Assembly: GCF_001267925.1 (NCBI RefSeq)
Contig: NZ_CP011409.1
Coordinates: 3,658,001 to 3,722,000 of the forward strand
Direction of reading: 5' to 3'
Length of the DNA: 64,000 nucleotides
DNA from: Herbaspirillum hiltneri N3
GTDB taxonomy: Bacteria > Pseudomonadota > Gammaproteobacteria > Burkholderiales > Burkholderiaceae_D
Shown here: positions 38,026-47,697 of the stretch, piece by piece
Position numbering within the stretch: position 1 is the first letter of the stretch
Layout of the letters: the number at the start of each line of letters is the position of its first letter
Made by a program: the position numbers and the translations under genes
The notes under the pieces: generated by a model
Told to the model about the DNA's origin: nothing
Database searches by the model: none
What the model saw: only the letters and a program-made list of their open reading frames with translations

Positions 38026-39573
38026 ATGCGCTGGTTTTACAACTTAAAAATTTCACACAAACTTATTATTTCGTTCCTGATTGTTCTTGTCCTGTGCATA
38101 GCGCTCGGCATCTTCGCGTTGAAGCAAATCACTGAAGTAAAACAATCCTCTTCGGAAATCATGGAAAACTGGTTGCCGTCCACTGTACTGCTGGCAGAAA
38201 CAAAGGCGTCAACCCGTCAATTCCGCATCGATCAACTGCATCTTCTCGCGATTGAAATCGAAAAGCGACCTGAATACATAACGCGTCTGACAGACAGGGC
38301 AAAAAAACTGCGCGCCGCAGTGGAAAGCTATAAATCGATGGCGAGCGCGCCTGAGGAAATGCGGATTTTTCCATTACTTGCCTCCCGCATATCTGAATAT
38401 CTGGCGCAAAATCAGAAAATGCTGGTGCTGTTGAACGCAAACAAAACGCAAGAAGCGACAAGCTTCAGCGACATCGAGCTGCTGAAAGCCATCAGGGATG
38501 TCGAAGATGTTCTGAATGAGTTGATCAAGGTCAATAAGGACGGCGCCGTCGCTTCCTACGTTCATGCCAATCAAATCTATTCCCTATCCCGTATCTGGAT
38601 TTTTTCTCAACTGATCGTTACTGTCGTCATCGGCCTGGGATTGGCCATCTGGATCGCCAATGTCGTCTCCAAACCGTTGGCAGAAGCAGTCAAAGTCGCC
38701 AGACAAGTGGCGTCCGGAGACCTTACCACCCGGATTGCAGCAACTTCCACTGACGAAACAGGCCAGCTGATGCGCGCCTTAAGCGACATGAACGAAAGCC
38801 TGCTTGGCATTGTCGGCAATGTGCGAACAGGTACCGACACGATCGCCACGGCATCCGCTCAGATCTCCACAGGCAATCGGGATTTGTCCAGCCGGACCGA
38901 ACAGCAAGCAAGCTCGATTGAAGAAACCGCGTCGGCAATGGAAGAGCTCACCTCGACCGTGAAGCAAAATGCCGACAACGCCAGGCAAGCGAACCAGTTG
39001 GCGACCTCCGCGTCGACCATCGCTCAGGAAGGCGGCGATGTTGTCGGCGAAGTCGTTCATACCATGAGCTCCATCAATGAATCGTCGAGAAAAATCGTCG
39101 ACATCATCAGCGTGATCGATGGCATCGCTTTCCAGACCAATATCCTGGCGCTCAATGCGGCCGTCGAAGCCGCCCGCGCCGGCGAACAGGGACGTGGTTT
39201 TGCGGTCGTTGCCTCCGAAGTGCGCAGTCTGGCGCAACGCTCATCGGCCGCCGCCAAAGAAATCAAGATTCTGATCGATGCATCCGTATCCAAGGTCGAT
39301 ACCGGCAGCAAACAGGTGGAACAAGCCGGCTTTACCATGACGCAAATCGTCACCAGCGTAAAACAGGTCTCCGATATCGTCGGCGAAATCAGCAGCGCCA
39401 GCCAGGAGCAAAGCGACGGCATCGAAAACATAGGCCGTGCAATTGCGCAGCTGGACGAAACCATCCAACAAAATGCTGCGCTGGTGGAGGAAGCGGCGGC
39501 CGCCGCGCAATCGATGGAAAAAGAAGCCTCCACACTGTCGGAAGTCGTTTCCGTATTCAGACTGCGGGCCTAG
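38026..39573 (+). CDS. Methyl-accepting chemotaxis protein
   Basis: The 515-residue transducer is anchored by two helices (about 11-31 and 192-211) that enclose a roughly 160-residue four-helix-bundle periplasmic sensor. A HAMP domain ([20 protein letters not shown]) follows, then a signalling domain with the invariant hairpin [20 protein letters not shown] and [18 protein letters not shown]. There is no C-terminal CheR-binding pentapeptide; the protein ends VFRLRA. The ATG at 38026 has a GGGAGA site. The ligand is unknown. The 5' end is more AT-rich than its neighbours, which may indicate acquisition. Confidence 0.94.
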   Translation: MRWFYNLKISHKLIISFLIVLVLCIALGIFALKQITEVKQSSSEIMENWLPSTVLLAETKASTRQFRIDQLHLLAIEIEKRPEYITRLTDRAKKLRAAVESYKSMASAPEEMRIFPLLASRISEYLAQNQKMLVLLNANKTQEATSFSDIELLKAIRDVEDVLNELIKVNKDGAVASYVHANQIYSLSRIWIFSQLIVTVVIGLGLAIWIANVVSKPLAEAVKVARQVASGDLTTRIAATSTDETGQLMRALSDMNESLLGIVGNVRTGTDTIATASAQISTGNRDLSSRTEQQASSIEETASAMEELTSTVKQNADNARQANQLATSASTIAQEGGDVVGEVVHTMSSINESSRKIVDIISVIDGIAFQTNILALNAAVEAARAGEQGRGFAVVASEVRSLAQRSSAAAKEIKILIDASVSKVDTGSKQVEQAGFTMTQIVTSVKQVSDIVGEISSASQEQSDGIENIGRAIAQLDETIQQNAALVEEAAAAAQSMEKEASTLSEVVSVFRLRA

Positions 39574-39613
39574 GCGCTCATCGGGACGACCGTCGGGCCA
39601 CCCACGGATCAAA

Positions 39614-40330
39614 TCAAGCGTTGCTCTGCAAGCCGTTTTCCGACAAGCGCAGCACGCGGCCGCAGCGGCGCGCCAATTCGATGTCATGGGTGACGATGAC
39701 GAAAGCCGTACCCAGCGTCTGCGACAGTTCGATCATCAGTTCAAAGGTCTTGTCGGCGGTGCTGCGGTCGAGGTTGCCGGTCGGTTCGTCGGCCAGCACA
39801 CAGGCCGGATTCGTGACCAGCGCGCGCGCCAGGGCTACACGCTGGCGCTCGCCGCCGGACAGCTCGCCCGGCACGTGACGCACGCGATTTTCAAGGCCGA
39901 CGCGGGCCAGGATCGTGCGCGCCTGTTCCTGCGCCTGATCGCGTTTGACGCGACGGATCATGAGCGGCATGGCGACGTTGTCGAGCGCCGAGAATTCCGG
40001 CAGCAAGTGATGGAACTGGTAGACAAAACCCAGCGCCGCATTGCGCAAGTCGCCGCGCGCAGCTTCGCCCAGATTGGCGAAATCCTTGCCCTGCAGGGTA
40101 ACGCTGCCCGCGCTCGGCGTGTCGAGGCCGCCCAGCAGATGCAGCAGCGTCGACTTGCCCGAACCGGATGCGCCGACGATAGCGACCTGCTCGCCGGGCG
40201 TGACGTCGATGTCGATGCCGTTGAGCACTTTTACCGAATATTTCCCCTGTGTGAAGGTCTTGCCCAGCCCGCGGCAGGACAGCACTGCCTGGTCTCGTTG
40301 ATTCATGTTGTCGTTCGTCAGGTTATTCAT
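39614..40330 (-). CDS. lolD: Lipoprotein-releasing ABC ATPase LolD
   Basis: LolD powers LolCE release of outer-membrane lipoproteins from the inner membrane to LolA. The ATG at 40330, overlapping the lolC stop by 8 bp and preceded by GGAGG, gives 238 residues. Walker A is GASGSGKST, the Q-loop [16 protein letters not shown] is typical of LolD, the signature is LSGGERQR, and Walker B is [12 protein letters not shown]. An alternative ATG at 40306 would give 230 residues. It is convergent with the chemoreceptor gene. Confidence 0.95.
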   Translation of the reverse strand: MNNLTNDNMNQRDQAVLSCRGLGKTFTQGKYSVKVLNGIDIDVTPGEQVAIVGASGSGKSTLLHLLGGLDTPSAGSVTLQGKDFANLGEAARGDLRNAALGFVYQFHHLLPEFSALDNVAMPLMIRRVKRDQAQEQARTILARVGLENRVRHVPGELSGGERQRVALARALVTNPACVLADEPTGNLDRSTADKTFELMIELSQTLGTAFVIVTHDIELARRCGRVLRLSENGLQSNA

Positions 40331-41588
40331 AGCGCAGCGCCTCCGCCGGTTTGACGCGCGCGGCTGCCCAGCTCGGGTACAGCGTTGCCAGGAAGGCCAG
40401 CACCACCGCCACCCCGCCGATGGTCCACACATCCGACCAGATCAGGTCGGACGGCAATTCGGAAATCACGTAAATGCTCTTGGGCAGGAACTGGACGTGC
40501 AACAGGTGTTCAATGGCTGGCACGATCACGTCGATATTGAGCGCCACCAGCACGCCGAACGCGACGCCCAGCGCCGTCCCGATCAGTCCCACCAGCGCCC
40601 CCTGGATCACGAAGATCTTCATGATCGATCCGGGCGACGCGCCGAGCGTGCGCAGAATCGCGATGTCGGCCTGCTTGTCGGTCACGGTCATCACCAGCGT
40701 CGACACCAGGTTGAACGCCGCCACGGCGATGATCAGCGTCAGGATGATGAACATCATGCGTTTCTCGGTCTTCACCGCCGCGAACCAGTTGCTGTTCTGC
40801 TGCGACCAGTCGCGCAGGTAGAGATTGCCGGTCAGTTGCGTCGATAATTCCTGCGTCACCTGCGGTGCCTGCAGCATGTCCTTGATGCGCAGGCGCACGC
40901 CGGATGGCGCGTCGAGGCGGAACAATCGCTCCGCGTCTTCAATCTGGATGAAGGCCAGCGACGAGTCGAACTCGTAGTGCCCGGCCTCGAAAATCCCCAC
41001 CACCGTAAATTGCTTCAGCCGCGGCAGCACGCCGGCCGGCGTCACCTGCCCCTGCGGTGCAATCAGCGTGACCTTGTCGCCCAGCGTCACATGCAGGCTG
41101 CGCGCCAGCTCGCCGCCCAGCACAATGTTGAATTCGCCCGGCTTAAGGTCGGAGAATTTGCCTTGCTTGACCTGCCCCGCCACATCGGAAACCTTGGGCT
41201 CTTCACTCGGCAACACGCCGCGAATCGCCACCCCGCGCACATTGTCGTCGCGCGTCATCATCGCCTGCGCCGCCACGTAGGGTGCCGCCCCGATGACTTC
41301 CTTGTTCTGGAAGGTCTGCCTGGCCACCGCCTGCCAGTCCGGCATGGCGCCGGACGCGTCGAACACTTCGATGTGCGACAGCACCGACAGCATCCGATCG
41401 CGGACTTCCTTCTGGAAGCCGTTCATCACCGACAGCACGACGATCAGCGCCGCTACGCCGAGGCCGATGCCGGCCATGGAAATCAGGGAAATGAAGGAGA
41501 TGAAACTATTGCGGCCGCTACGTTTTCCGGCCCGGGTATAGCGAATGCCGACCAGCCATTCGAACGGTAAATTTTTTATCAGACTCAA
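40323..41588 (-). CDS. lolC: Lipoprotein-releasing ABC permease LolC/LolE
   Basis: The protein has the LolCE fold: an N-terminal helix within [29 protein letters not shown], a large periplasmic domain of roughly 230 residues, and three C-terminal helices ([21 protein letters not shown], a middle pair and the last near 390-410) ending [14 protein letters not shown] prefer the TTG at 41588, giving 421 residues and the conserved start before [15 protein letters not shown]; an upstream frame to 41645 lacks homology. It is translationally coupled to lolD. Only one permease gene is present, so a fused LolF-like homodimer is plausible. Confidence 0.9.
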   Translation of the reverse strand: MSLIKNLPFEWLVGIRYTRAGKRSGRNSFISFISLISMAGIGLGVAALIVVLSVMNGFQKEVRDRMLSVLSHIEVFDASGAMPDWQAVARQTFQNKEVIGAAPYVAAQAMMTRDDNVRGVAIRGVLPSEEPKVSDVAGQVKQGKFSDLKPGEFNIVLGGELARSLHVTLGDKVTLIAPQGQVTPAGVLPRLKQFTVVGIFEAGHYEFDSSLAFIQIEDAERLFRLDAPSGVRLRIKDMLQAPQVTQELSTQLTGNLYLRDWSQQNSNWFAAVKTEKRMMFIILTLIIAVAAFNLVSTLVMTVTDKQADIAILRTLGASPGSIMKIFVIQGALVGLIGTALGVAFGVLVALNIDVIVPAIEHLLHVQFLPKSIYVISELPSDLIWSDVWTIGGVAVVLAFLATLYPSWAAARVKPAEALRYE

Positions 41589-41826
41589 ACCTTGACTCTC
41601 TTTTCTGGAAACGATGCCGGACGACAATGCGCCAGTTTGCCACACTCTCCGTCATCTTTCACTGTCCCATTGGACCCGGGGACACTTAGGGTGAACGCCC
41701 GATGAGACCCCGAAACGCCCGCCAAGTTTTTACCGCTACACTTTTTTACCATTTCGACACCCGCCGACAAGCCGCTTCCATAGGGGGTTTTCGGCCAGAA
41801 CTGCGATTTTCGCCTACAATCGCGGC

Positions 41827-42891
41827 ATGAATCATCTCGACATACTTCTCCCTTTCGGTCTGCCGCAAGCCGAAATGGCGCGCGACCTGGTGCGCGAATG
41901 CAATGCTCCCGCACTGGCCATGCTGTTGGCGCGCAGCAAGACTGCCGCTCCGCTGCAACATCTCGATCCGTTCTCCCGTGCATTGCCGCACGAGCACTGG
42001 CTGGCTGAACGCTTCAACCTGGCCGCGCCGACGCCGCAGCAGGATGAGCGCGGCAACAGCCCGGCCGCCGCAGCAGCAGTGCTGCGCAATCGCGTCCAGC
42101 CGCCCGTGCCCGCCGAAGGCCACTGGTTCATTGTGCAACCGGCACACATCCACGTCGCACGTGACCATCTGGTGCTGACCGACATCGGTCAACTGGATCT
42201 TGAAGAAGCCGAATCGCGCCGCCTGTTCAACTCCGCCTTGCCGCTGTTCGAAGAAATCGGCCGTACGCTGGTCTATGTCGACGCCGCCACCTGGCTGCTG
42301 CGCGCCGACGACTGGGCCGGCCTGCGCACCTCGTCGCCGCAAGCCGCCAGCGGCCGCAACATCGACATCTGGATGCCGGAAGGTCCGGGCGAACTGGCCT
42401 GGCGCAAGCTGCAGAATGAAGTGCAGATGCAGTGGTTTTCCGAATCGATCAACGATGAGCGCGAGATGCACGGCAAGAAGCCGGTCAACTCGCTCTGGAT
42501 CTGGGGCGGCGCAGCTGCCGCATCGACCGCGCCGTCGACAATGTATCAGGCCAGCTTCAACCTGAACGGCTGGCCGCAGGCGCTGACCGCAACCGCGCAG
42601 CACAGCGCGGCGCCCGATGGCGTGCTGGCCGCACCCGGCGAGCATGGTTTGCTGCTGCTGAGCGATTTGCTGGAACCGGGACTGACCGATGAATGGGGCT
42701 ACTGGCTGCAACGCATGGAAGCGCTCGACACCCTGTGGTTCGCGCCGCTGCTGCAAGCCGCACGCAGCAAGCGTCTCGCCACGCTGTCGCTGGTGCTCAC
42801 CGGCCAGGACAAACTGCAGCACGTGACGGTCACCGCCTCGTCGCTGCGCAGGTTCTGGACCAAGCCTTCGCTGGCCAAACTTGCCGCATGA
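41827..42891 (+). CDS. RpfE-type regulatory protein homologue (COG4255-like)
   Basis: The 354-residue soluble protein has no signal or membrane helix. Its N-terminus (HLDILLPFGLPQAEMARDLV), central VQPAHIHVARDHLVL and NSLWIWGGAA segments recall the RpfE-like/phosphoglycerate-mutase-related proteins. In Xanthomonas rpfE lies beside recJ in the rpf cluster, and here too recJ follows after 10 bp. Function is not established; a link to metabolism or quorum-related regulation is inferred from that family. I see no metal-binding alkaline-phosphatase-type residues clearly enough to claim catalysis. Confidence 0.6.
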   Translation: MNHLDILLPFGLPQAEMARDLVRECNAPALAMLLARSKTAAPLQHLDPFSRALPHEHWLAERFNLAAPTPQQDERGNSPAAAAAVLRNRVQPPVPAEGHWFIVQPAHIHVARDHLVLTDIGQLDLEEAESRRLFNSALPLFEEIGRTLVYVDAATWLLRADDWAGLRTSSPQAASGRNIDIWMPEGPGELAWRKLQNEVQMQWFSESINDEREMHGKKPVNSLWIWGGAAAASTAPSTMYQASFNLNGWPQALTATAQHSAAPDGVLAAPGEHGLLLLSDLLEPGLTDEWGYWLQRMEALDTLWFAPLLQAARSKRLATLSLVLTGQDKLQHVTVTASSLRRFWTKPSLAKLAA

Positions 42892-42901
42892 GACTGACGC
42901 C

Positions 42902-44596
42902 ATGATCCGTATTGCCACCCGCAGCTACGACCCGCGCGACGTCGACGGCCTGATTCACAGCGGCATTCATCCTGTGCTGGCGCGCGTCTATGCCGCGCGC
43001 GGCCTGCTCAGCGCCAAGGATTTATCGAGCGAACTGGGCTCCCTGATTGCCCCCTCCGGCCTGCTTCATATCGATGCGGCGGCGGTCTATCTGGCCGACG
43101 CCATTGCCGCCGGGAAAAAGATGGTCATCGTCGCCGACTACGATTGCGACGGTGCCACCGCCTGCGCGGTGGGCTTGCGCGGCCTGCGCAGCCTGGGCGC
43201 GCAAGTCGACTACATCGTGCCCAATCGTTTCGAGTACGGCTACGGCCTGACGCCCGAAATCGTCGAGCTGACCATCCGCGAAAAATCGCCCGACATCATC
43301 GTCACCGTCGACAACGGCATCGCCAGCATCGACGGCGTCGCCGCCGCCAAGGCGCGCGGCATCGATGTCGTCGTCACCGACCATCACCTGCCCGGCGACA
43401 GCCTGCCGGATGCGCGCGTGATCGTGAATCCGAACCAGCCGGCGTGTGGCTTCCCGAGCAAGAACCTGGCCGGCGTCGGCGTCATGTTTTACGTCCTGCT
43501 GGCGCTGCGCGCGGAAATGCGCAAGCGCGGCATCTTCGACGCCCAGACCCAGCCCAAGCTCGATACGCTGCTCGATCTGGTGGCATTGGGCACGGTCGCC
43601 GACGTGGTCAAGCTCGACGCCAACAACCGCATCCTGGTGGCGCAAGGATTGAAGCGCATGCGCGCCGGCCGCATGCATGCCGGTATCGCGGCCTTGTTCC
43701 GCGCCGCCGGCCGCGAAGCGCGCCGCGCTACGCCGTTCGACCTCGGTTTCGCGGTCGGTCCGCGTCTGAACGCTGCCGGCCGCCTCGCCGACATGGCGCT
43801 CGGCATCGAATGCCTCACCACCGACGATGAAGGCCGCGCCTGGGCCATCGCCCAGCAGCTCGATGCCATCAACCGCGAACGGCGCGACATCGAAGCCGGC
43901 ATGCAGGACACCGCGCTGAACCTGCTGGACGATTTCAACCCGCAGGACCGGCGCACCATCAGCGTGTTCGACGCGTCCTGGCACCAGGGCGTGATCGGCA
44001 TCGTGGCCTCGCGCCTGAAGGACAGATTCTATCGCCCGACCATCACCTTTGCCCCCGGCGACGAAGGCCTGATCAAGGGTTCCGGCCGCTCGATCGCCGG
44101 CTTCCACCTGCGCGATGCACTGGATCTTGTGTCCAAGCATGCGCCTTCGGTGATCACCAAATTCGGCGGCCATGCGATGGCGGCCGGCCTGACGATCCAC
44201 GCCGAAGCCTTCGACGCCTTCGCCCAGGCATTTGAAGAAGTAGGTAAAGATTGGTTAAGCCAGAATCAGCTCGAACGCGTGGTGGAAACCGACGGTGCGC
44301 TCGAGGACGCCTATTATTCGGTCAGTTTCATCAGCCTGATGGACGACCAGGTATGGGGACAAGGCTTTGCTCCGCCGGTGTTCTGCGACCGCTTCCGCGT
44401 GCTGAGCCAGCGCATCCTCAAGGAAAAGCACCTGAAACTGCTACTGGAAAAGAACGGCCAGAAGTACGATGCGATCTGGTTCGGCAACACGGATGCGCTT
44501 CCCGATTACGCAACGGTTGCATTTAGACTGGATGCCAACGAATATAACGGTACGACCAAGGTACAGTTGATGGTGGAACACGCAGAACCGGCTTAG
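42902..44596 (+). CDS. recJ: Single-stranded-DNA-specific exonuclease RecJ
   Basis: RecJ is a 5'-3' exonuclease used in recombination and mismatch or base-excision repair. From the ATG at 42902 it is 564 residues; the frame can extend to a TTG inside the previous gene, which is unlikely. DHH-family metal motifs are ADYDCDG (78-84), DNG (137-139), VVTDHH (157-162) and ALGTVADVV. The DHHA1 region includes GSGRSIAGFHL and KFGGHAMAAGL, followed by the OB domain. It lies 10 bp after the RpfE-type gene and is probably co-transcribed with it. Confidence 0.95.
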   Translation: MIRIATRSYDPRDVDGLIHSGIHPVLARVYAARGLLSAKDLSSELGSLIAPSGLLHIDAAAVYLADAIAAGKKMVIVADYDCDGATACAVGLRGLRSLGAQVDYIVPNRFEYGYGLTPEIVELTIREKSPDIIVTVDNGIASIDGVAAAKARGIDVVVTDHHLPGDSLPDARVIVNPNQPACGFPSKNLAGVGVMFYVLLALRAEMRKRGIFDAQTQPKLDTLLDLVALGTVADVVKLDANNRILVAQGLKRMRAGRMHAGIAALFRAAGREARRATPFDLGFAVGPRLNAAGRLADMALGIECLTTDDEGRAWAIAQQLDAINRERRDIEAGMQDTALNLLDDFNPQDRRTISVFDASWHQGVIGIVASRLKDRFYRPTITFAPGDEGLIKGSGRSIAGFHLRDALDLVSKHAPSVITKFGGHAMAAGLTIHAEAFDAFAQAFEEVGKDWLSQNQLERVVETDGALEDAYYSVSFISLMDDQVWGQGFAPPVFCDRFRVLSQRILKEKHLKLLLEKNGQKYDAIWFGNTDALPDYATVAFRLDANEYNGTTKVQLMVEHAEPA

Positions 44597-44713
44597 ATCC
44601 TGAACAAGTTCTTAGAAACGCCGTCAGGAAATTGACAGCAAAGAGGCAAGCCGGCGGCACAAGCAGCGCCCGACAGATGATCGGGCGCCAACAAGCAAAA
44701 ATAGCAGCGACCC

Positions 44714-46081
44714 ATGCCCAAGACTCCTCTTCCGCTGCACCGGATCCAGAAGCCGCCGATGACGCCGCAGCGGCTGCGGCGCCTGATGCTGATCGGCTCG
44801 CTGGTGCTGCTGGCGGTCTGCTGGATCGTACTGGCGATGCTCAAGCCGGCTACCCAGGGCAAGATCGTGATGACCGCCGGCGCCGAAGGCGGCATCTATC
44901 ACAACTATGCGCAACGCTATGCGGAGATCCTCAAACGCGACGGCATCACGCTCGACATCCGCACGTCATCCGGCTCGGTGGAGAACTTCCAGCGCCTGCG
45001 TGAAGACGACAGCGAATTCCAGGTCGGCTTCATCCAGTCAGGCACCGGCAACAGCGAACAGGCGCCCGGCATCCAGACCATCGCCGCGATTTCGTATGAA
45101 CCGATCTGGGTCTTCTATCAGGGCAACGCCACCTACGACCGCTTGTCGCAATTGCGCGGCAAACGCATCTCGCTGGGACTGCCGGGCAGCGGCCTGCGCA
45201 TTGTCGCCAACGACCTGCTCACCGAAAACGGCATCACCACCAACAACTCCACGCTGGAAGAACTGGCCGGCAACAACGCCTACGAACAGCTGCTCAACAA
45301 CAAGATCGACGCAGCCTTCTTCATCGGACGCGCCGACAGCCAGCTGATCCACACGCTGCTCAACAGCGGCATCAAGCTGATGAGTTTTTCGCAAGCCGAT
45401 GCGCTGGTGCAAAAGTTTCCCTCGCTGTCGAAGATCACCTATCCGCGCGGCGCCACCAGCCTGATCAATGATCTCCCCTCCCACGACGTCACGCTGCTGG
45501 CCGCCACCGCCATGCTGGTGTCGAAGGAGTCGCTGCATCCGGCGCTGGCCTACCTGCTGCTCGACGCCGCCAACGTGATCCACAACGCGCCGGATTTTTT
45601 CACGCCGCGCAATTACTTCCCGAACCAGAACATCGAGGACTTCAACATCTCCGACGAGACGCGCCGCTATTTCAAATCCGGCCGACCGTTCCTGCAACGC
45701 TACCTGCCGTTCTGGCTGGCTAATTTCATCGAACGCCGCTTCACCATCCTGCTGCCGTTCATCGCGGTGCTGTTCGGCCTGATCCAGGCGGTGCCGCGCA
45801 TCTATGAGGCCAGCATGAAAAAACGCCTGGTCGTGTGGTACAAGGAAATCCATCTGCTGGAAGAAGAGATCTGGAACACCCACGATCCCTCTGACGAAAA
45901 GCTCGCCGAGTGGCATGCCGAAATCGAGGAGATTGACGCCAACGCCAACCAGATTGACATTCCGCAACGCTATTACGGCGACGTCTATGCGCTCAAGCAA
46001 GCCATCCGCGTGGTGCGCGACCGCGTCAGCGAAGCTGCGAATCAACGAACAATAACAATGACACCTGCGTCTCCCCTATGA
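44714..46081 (+). CDS. TAXI-family solute-binding protein anchored at both ends, with a cytoplasmic tail
   Basis: The 455-residue protein has an N-terminal membrane helix (about 24-43), a periplasmic TAXI/NMT1-type binding domain (VMTAGAEGGIYHNYAQRYAE onward), a second helix (about 343-361, FTILLPFIAVLFGLIQAV) and a roughly 94-residue charged tail with coiled-coil-like IHLLEEEIW. TRAP TAXI proteins are normally free periplasmic proteins of about 320 residues next to 4TM/12TM permeases; none is present here. Its stop overlaps the start of a diguanylate cyclase. A sensory rather than transport role is therefore likely. Confidence 0.85.
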   Translation: MPKTPLPLHRIQKPPMTPQRLRRLMLIGSLVLLAVCWIVLAMLKPATQGKIVMTAGAEGGIYHNYAQRYAEILKRDGITLDIRTSSGSVENFQRLREDDSEFQVGFIQSGTGNSEQAPGIQTIAAISYEPIWVFYQGNATYDRLSQLRGKRISLGLPGSGLRIVANDLLTENGITTNNSTLEELAGNNAYEQLLNNKIDAAFFIGRADSQLIHTLLNSGIKLMSFSQADALVQKFPSLSKITYPRGATSLINDLPSHDVTLLAATAMLVSKESLHPALAYLLLDAANVIHNAPDFFTPRNYFPNQNIEDFNISDETRRYFKSGRPFLQRYLPFWLANFIERRFTILLPFIAVLFGLIQAVPRIYEASMKKRLVVWYKEIHLLEEEIWNTHDPSDEKLAEWHAEIEEIDANANQIDIPQRYYGDVYALKQAIRVVRDRVSEAANQRTITMTPASPL

Positions 46082-47697
46082 ATTACACCCGCTTCTTCAA
46101 CAGCCTCGTCACCCGCCTGGTCCTGTTCGGCACTCTGGTCGTGCTCGCCAGCGCGGTGGCGCGCTTTCATGTATTGACCAATTTCCTGCATGACGATCTC
46201 AGCGAAGTCGCCGCCGACCAGCAAAGCACGATCGCCAGTTACCTGGCGCAGGACATCAACTACCGCATCGTCGAACGGCGCCGCTTCCTTGAACAGCTGG
46301 CGCGCATGCTGCCGACGGAATTGCTGGGCCAGCCGGAAAAATTGCGTGCCTGGCTGCGCGAACGGCAAGAGCTGCAACCGCTGTTCTCCACCGGACTGTT
46401 TGTCACCGACGCCAACGGCGAGATCATCGTCGACTATCCTGCAGCAGTCGGCCGCCGCAATCTGTCGCTGGCGATTTTTCCGGATTTCCATCTGGCCAAG
46501 GAAGGAAAATTCGTCATCGGCGAACCGCTGCTGCCTGCGAACGGGCAATACCCCATCCTGCCTATGCTGACGCCGGTACGCGACGCCAGCGGCAAGTTTG
46601 TCGCCGTGCTGGGCGGCGCCACGGCGCTGGCGGCGACCGGCTTCCTCGATCATTTGCAGCAGGCGCGGCTGGGCGAGTCGGGCAGCTTCCTGCTGGTGTC
46701 TCCGGCCAAGCGCCTGATCCTTGCCTCCAGCCGTAAGGACCTGATTTTCAAACCGTTGCCCGATGTCGGCGTCGATCCCATGCTGGACAAGGCGGTCGAC
46801 GGTTATCGCGGCAGCGGCGTCGGCGCCAACGGCAATATCGACGAGATCAAGGCCATCGCCGACGTGCCCAGCACCGGTTGGTTCGTTGTGGCGCGCCTGC
46901 CGGTGAAAGCGGCATTGCCGACCGTGGATCGGGTCCAGGCGTTCATCGTGCGCGGCGGTGCTGTGCAAGCTACGGTGATTTTCCTGTTGATCATTCTGGT
47001 CATCGTATGGTTCTTCCGGCCGTTGCGGCGCGCTGCCGACCAGGCCGAACGCATGACGCGCGGCGAGCTGATGCTGGCGCCGCTGCCGGTTTACCGCAAC
47101 GACGAAGTCGGCCATCTCACCATGGCCTTCAACCGCCTGCTGTCACGCCTCAAGACGCATCAGTCGGAACTGCAGCACCAGGCGCATCACGACTTGCTGA
47201 CCGGTTTGCCGAACCGGATCATGCTGGCCGAACGCATGCAGCAGGCGATTGCACAGACCCAGCGCGGGGTGGCGCTGCTGTTCCTGGACCTCGACGGCTT
47301 CAAGCCGATCAACGATACGCTCGGTCACAAGGCCGGCGACCAGGTGTTGCAGGAAATCACTCAGCGGCTGCAGAAAGTTGCGCGCCACAGCGACACACTG
47401 GCGCGCGTCGGCGGCGACGAATTCGTGCTGCTGGCGACCGACCTCGGCGCGCCGCTGGAACACGGTGCACGCGCGCTGGCGGAGAAATGCATCCGCGTCG
47501 TCGCTGAGCCGCTGCAGATCGGGCAAGGCGACTACAAGCTCGGCGTTTCGATCGGCATTGCCGTGTGCGAGACGTACTGCGATCCCGACATCCTGCTGCA
47601 AGCGGCCGACAAGGCCATGTACGACGCCAAAAACAAGGGCCGCGGCTGTTACGTCATCGCGCTCGTCACGGAAACGGCGGCGCAGACACCTGCCTGA
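46078..47697 (+). CDS. Membrane sensor diguanylate cyclase (GGDEF)
   Basis: The 539-residue enzyme makes the second messenger c-di-GMP. It has a first helix (about 12-32), a periplasmic Cache-type sensor (about 33-300, TGLFVTDANGEIIVDYP), a second helix (AVQATVIFLLIILVIVWFF), a HAMP segment (FRPLRRAADQAERMTRGEL) and a GGDEF domain starting at HHDLLTGLPNR. The active site is intact, GGDEF at 445-449, and the feedback I-site RHSD (436-439) is present five residues before it. There is no EAL domain. The start overlaps the TAXI stop (ATGA), and the last 32 bp overlap the convergent RND gene. Confidence 0.95.
   Translation: MNYTRFFNSLVTRLVLFGTLVVLASAVARFHVLTNFLHDDLSEVAADQQSTIASYLAQDINYRIVERRRFLEQLARMLPTELLGQPEKLRAWLRERQELQPLFSTGLFVTDANGEIIVDYPAAVGRRNLSLAIFPDFHLAKEGKFVIGEPLLPANGQYPILPMLTPVRDASGKFVAVLGGATALAATGFLDHLQQARLGESGSFLLVSPAKRLILASSRKDLIFKPLPDVGVDPMLDKAVDGYRGSGVGANGNIDEIKAIADVPSTGWFVVARLPVKAALPTVDRVQAFIVRGGAVQATVIFLLIILVIVWFFRPLRRAADQAERMTRGELMLAPLPVYRNDEVGHLTMAFNRLLSRLKTHQSELQHQAHHDLLTGLPNRIMLAERMQQAIAQTQRGVALLFLDLDGFKPINDTLGHKAGDQVLQEITQRLQKVARHSDTLARVGGDEFVLLATDLGAPLEHGARALAEKCIRVVAEPLQIGQGDYKLGVSIGIAVCETYCDPDILLQAADKAMYDAKNKGRGCYVIALVTETAAQTPA

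Noticed and set aside
41646..41826. Small gene in the lolC-RpfE spacer
   Set aside because: The only frame (41585-41983, minus) overlaps both neighbours and has no ribosome binding site or domain.
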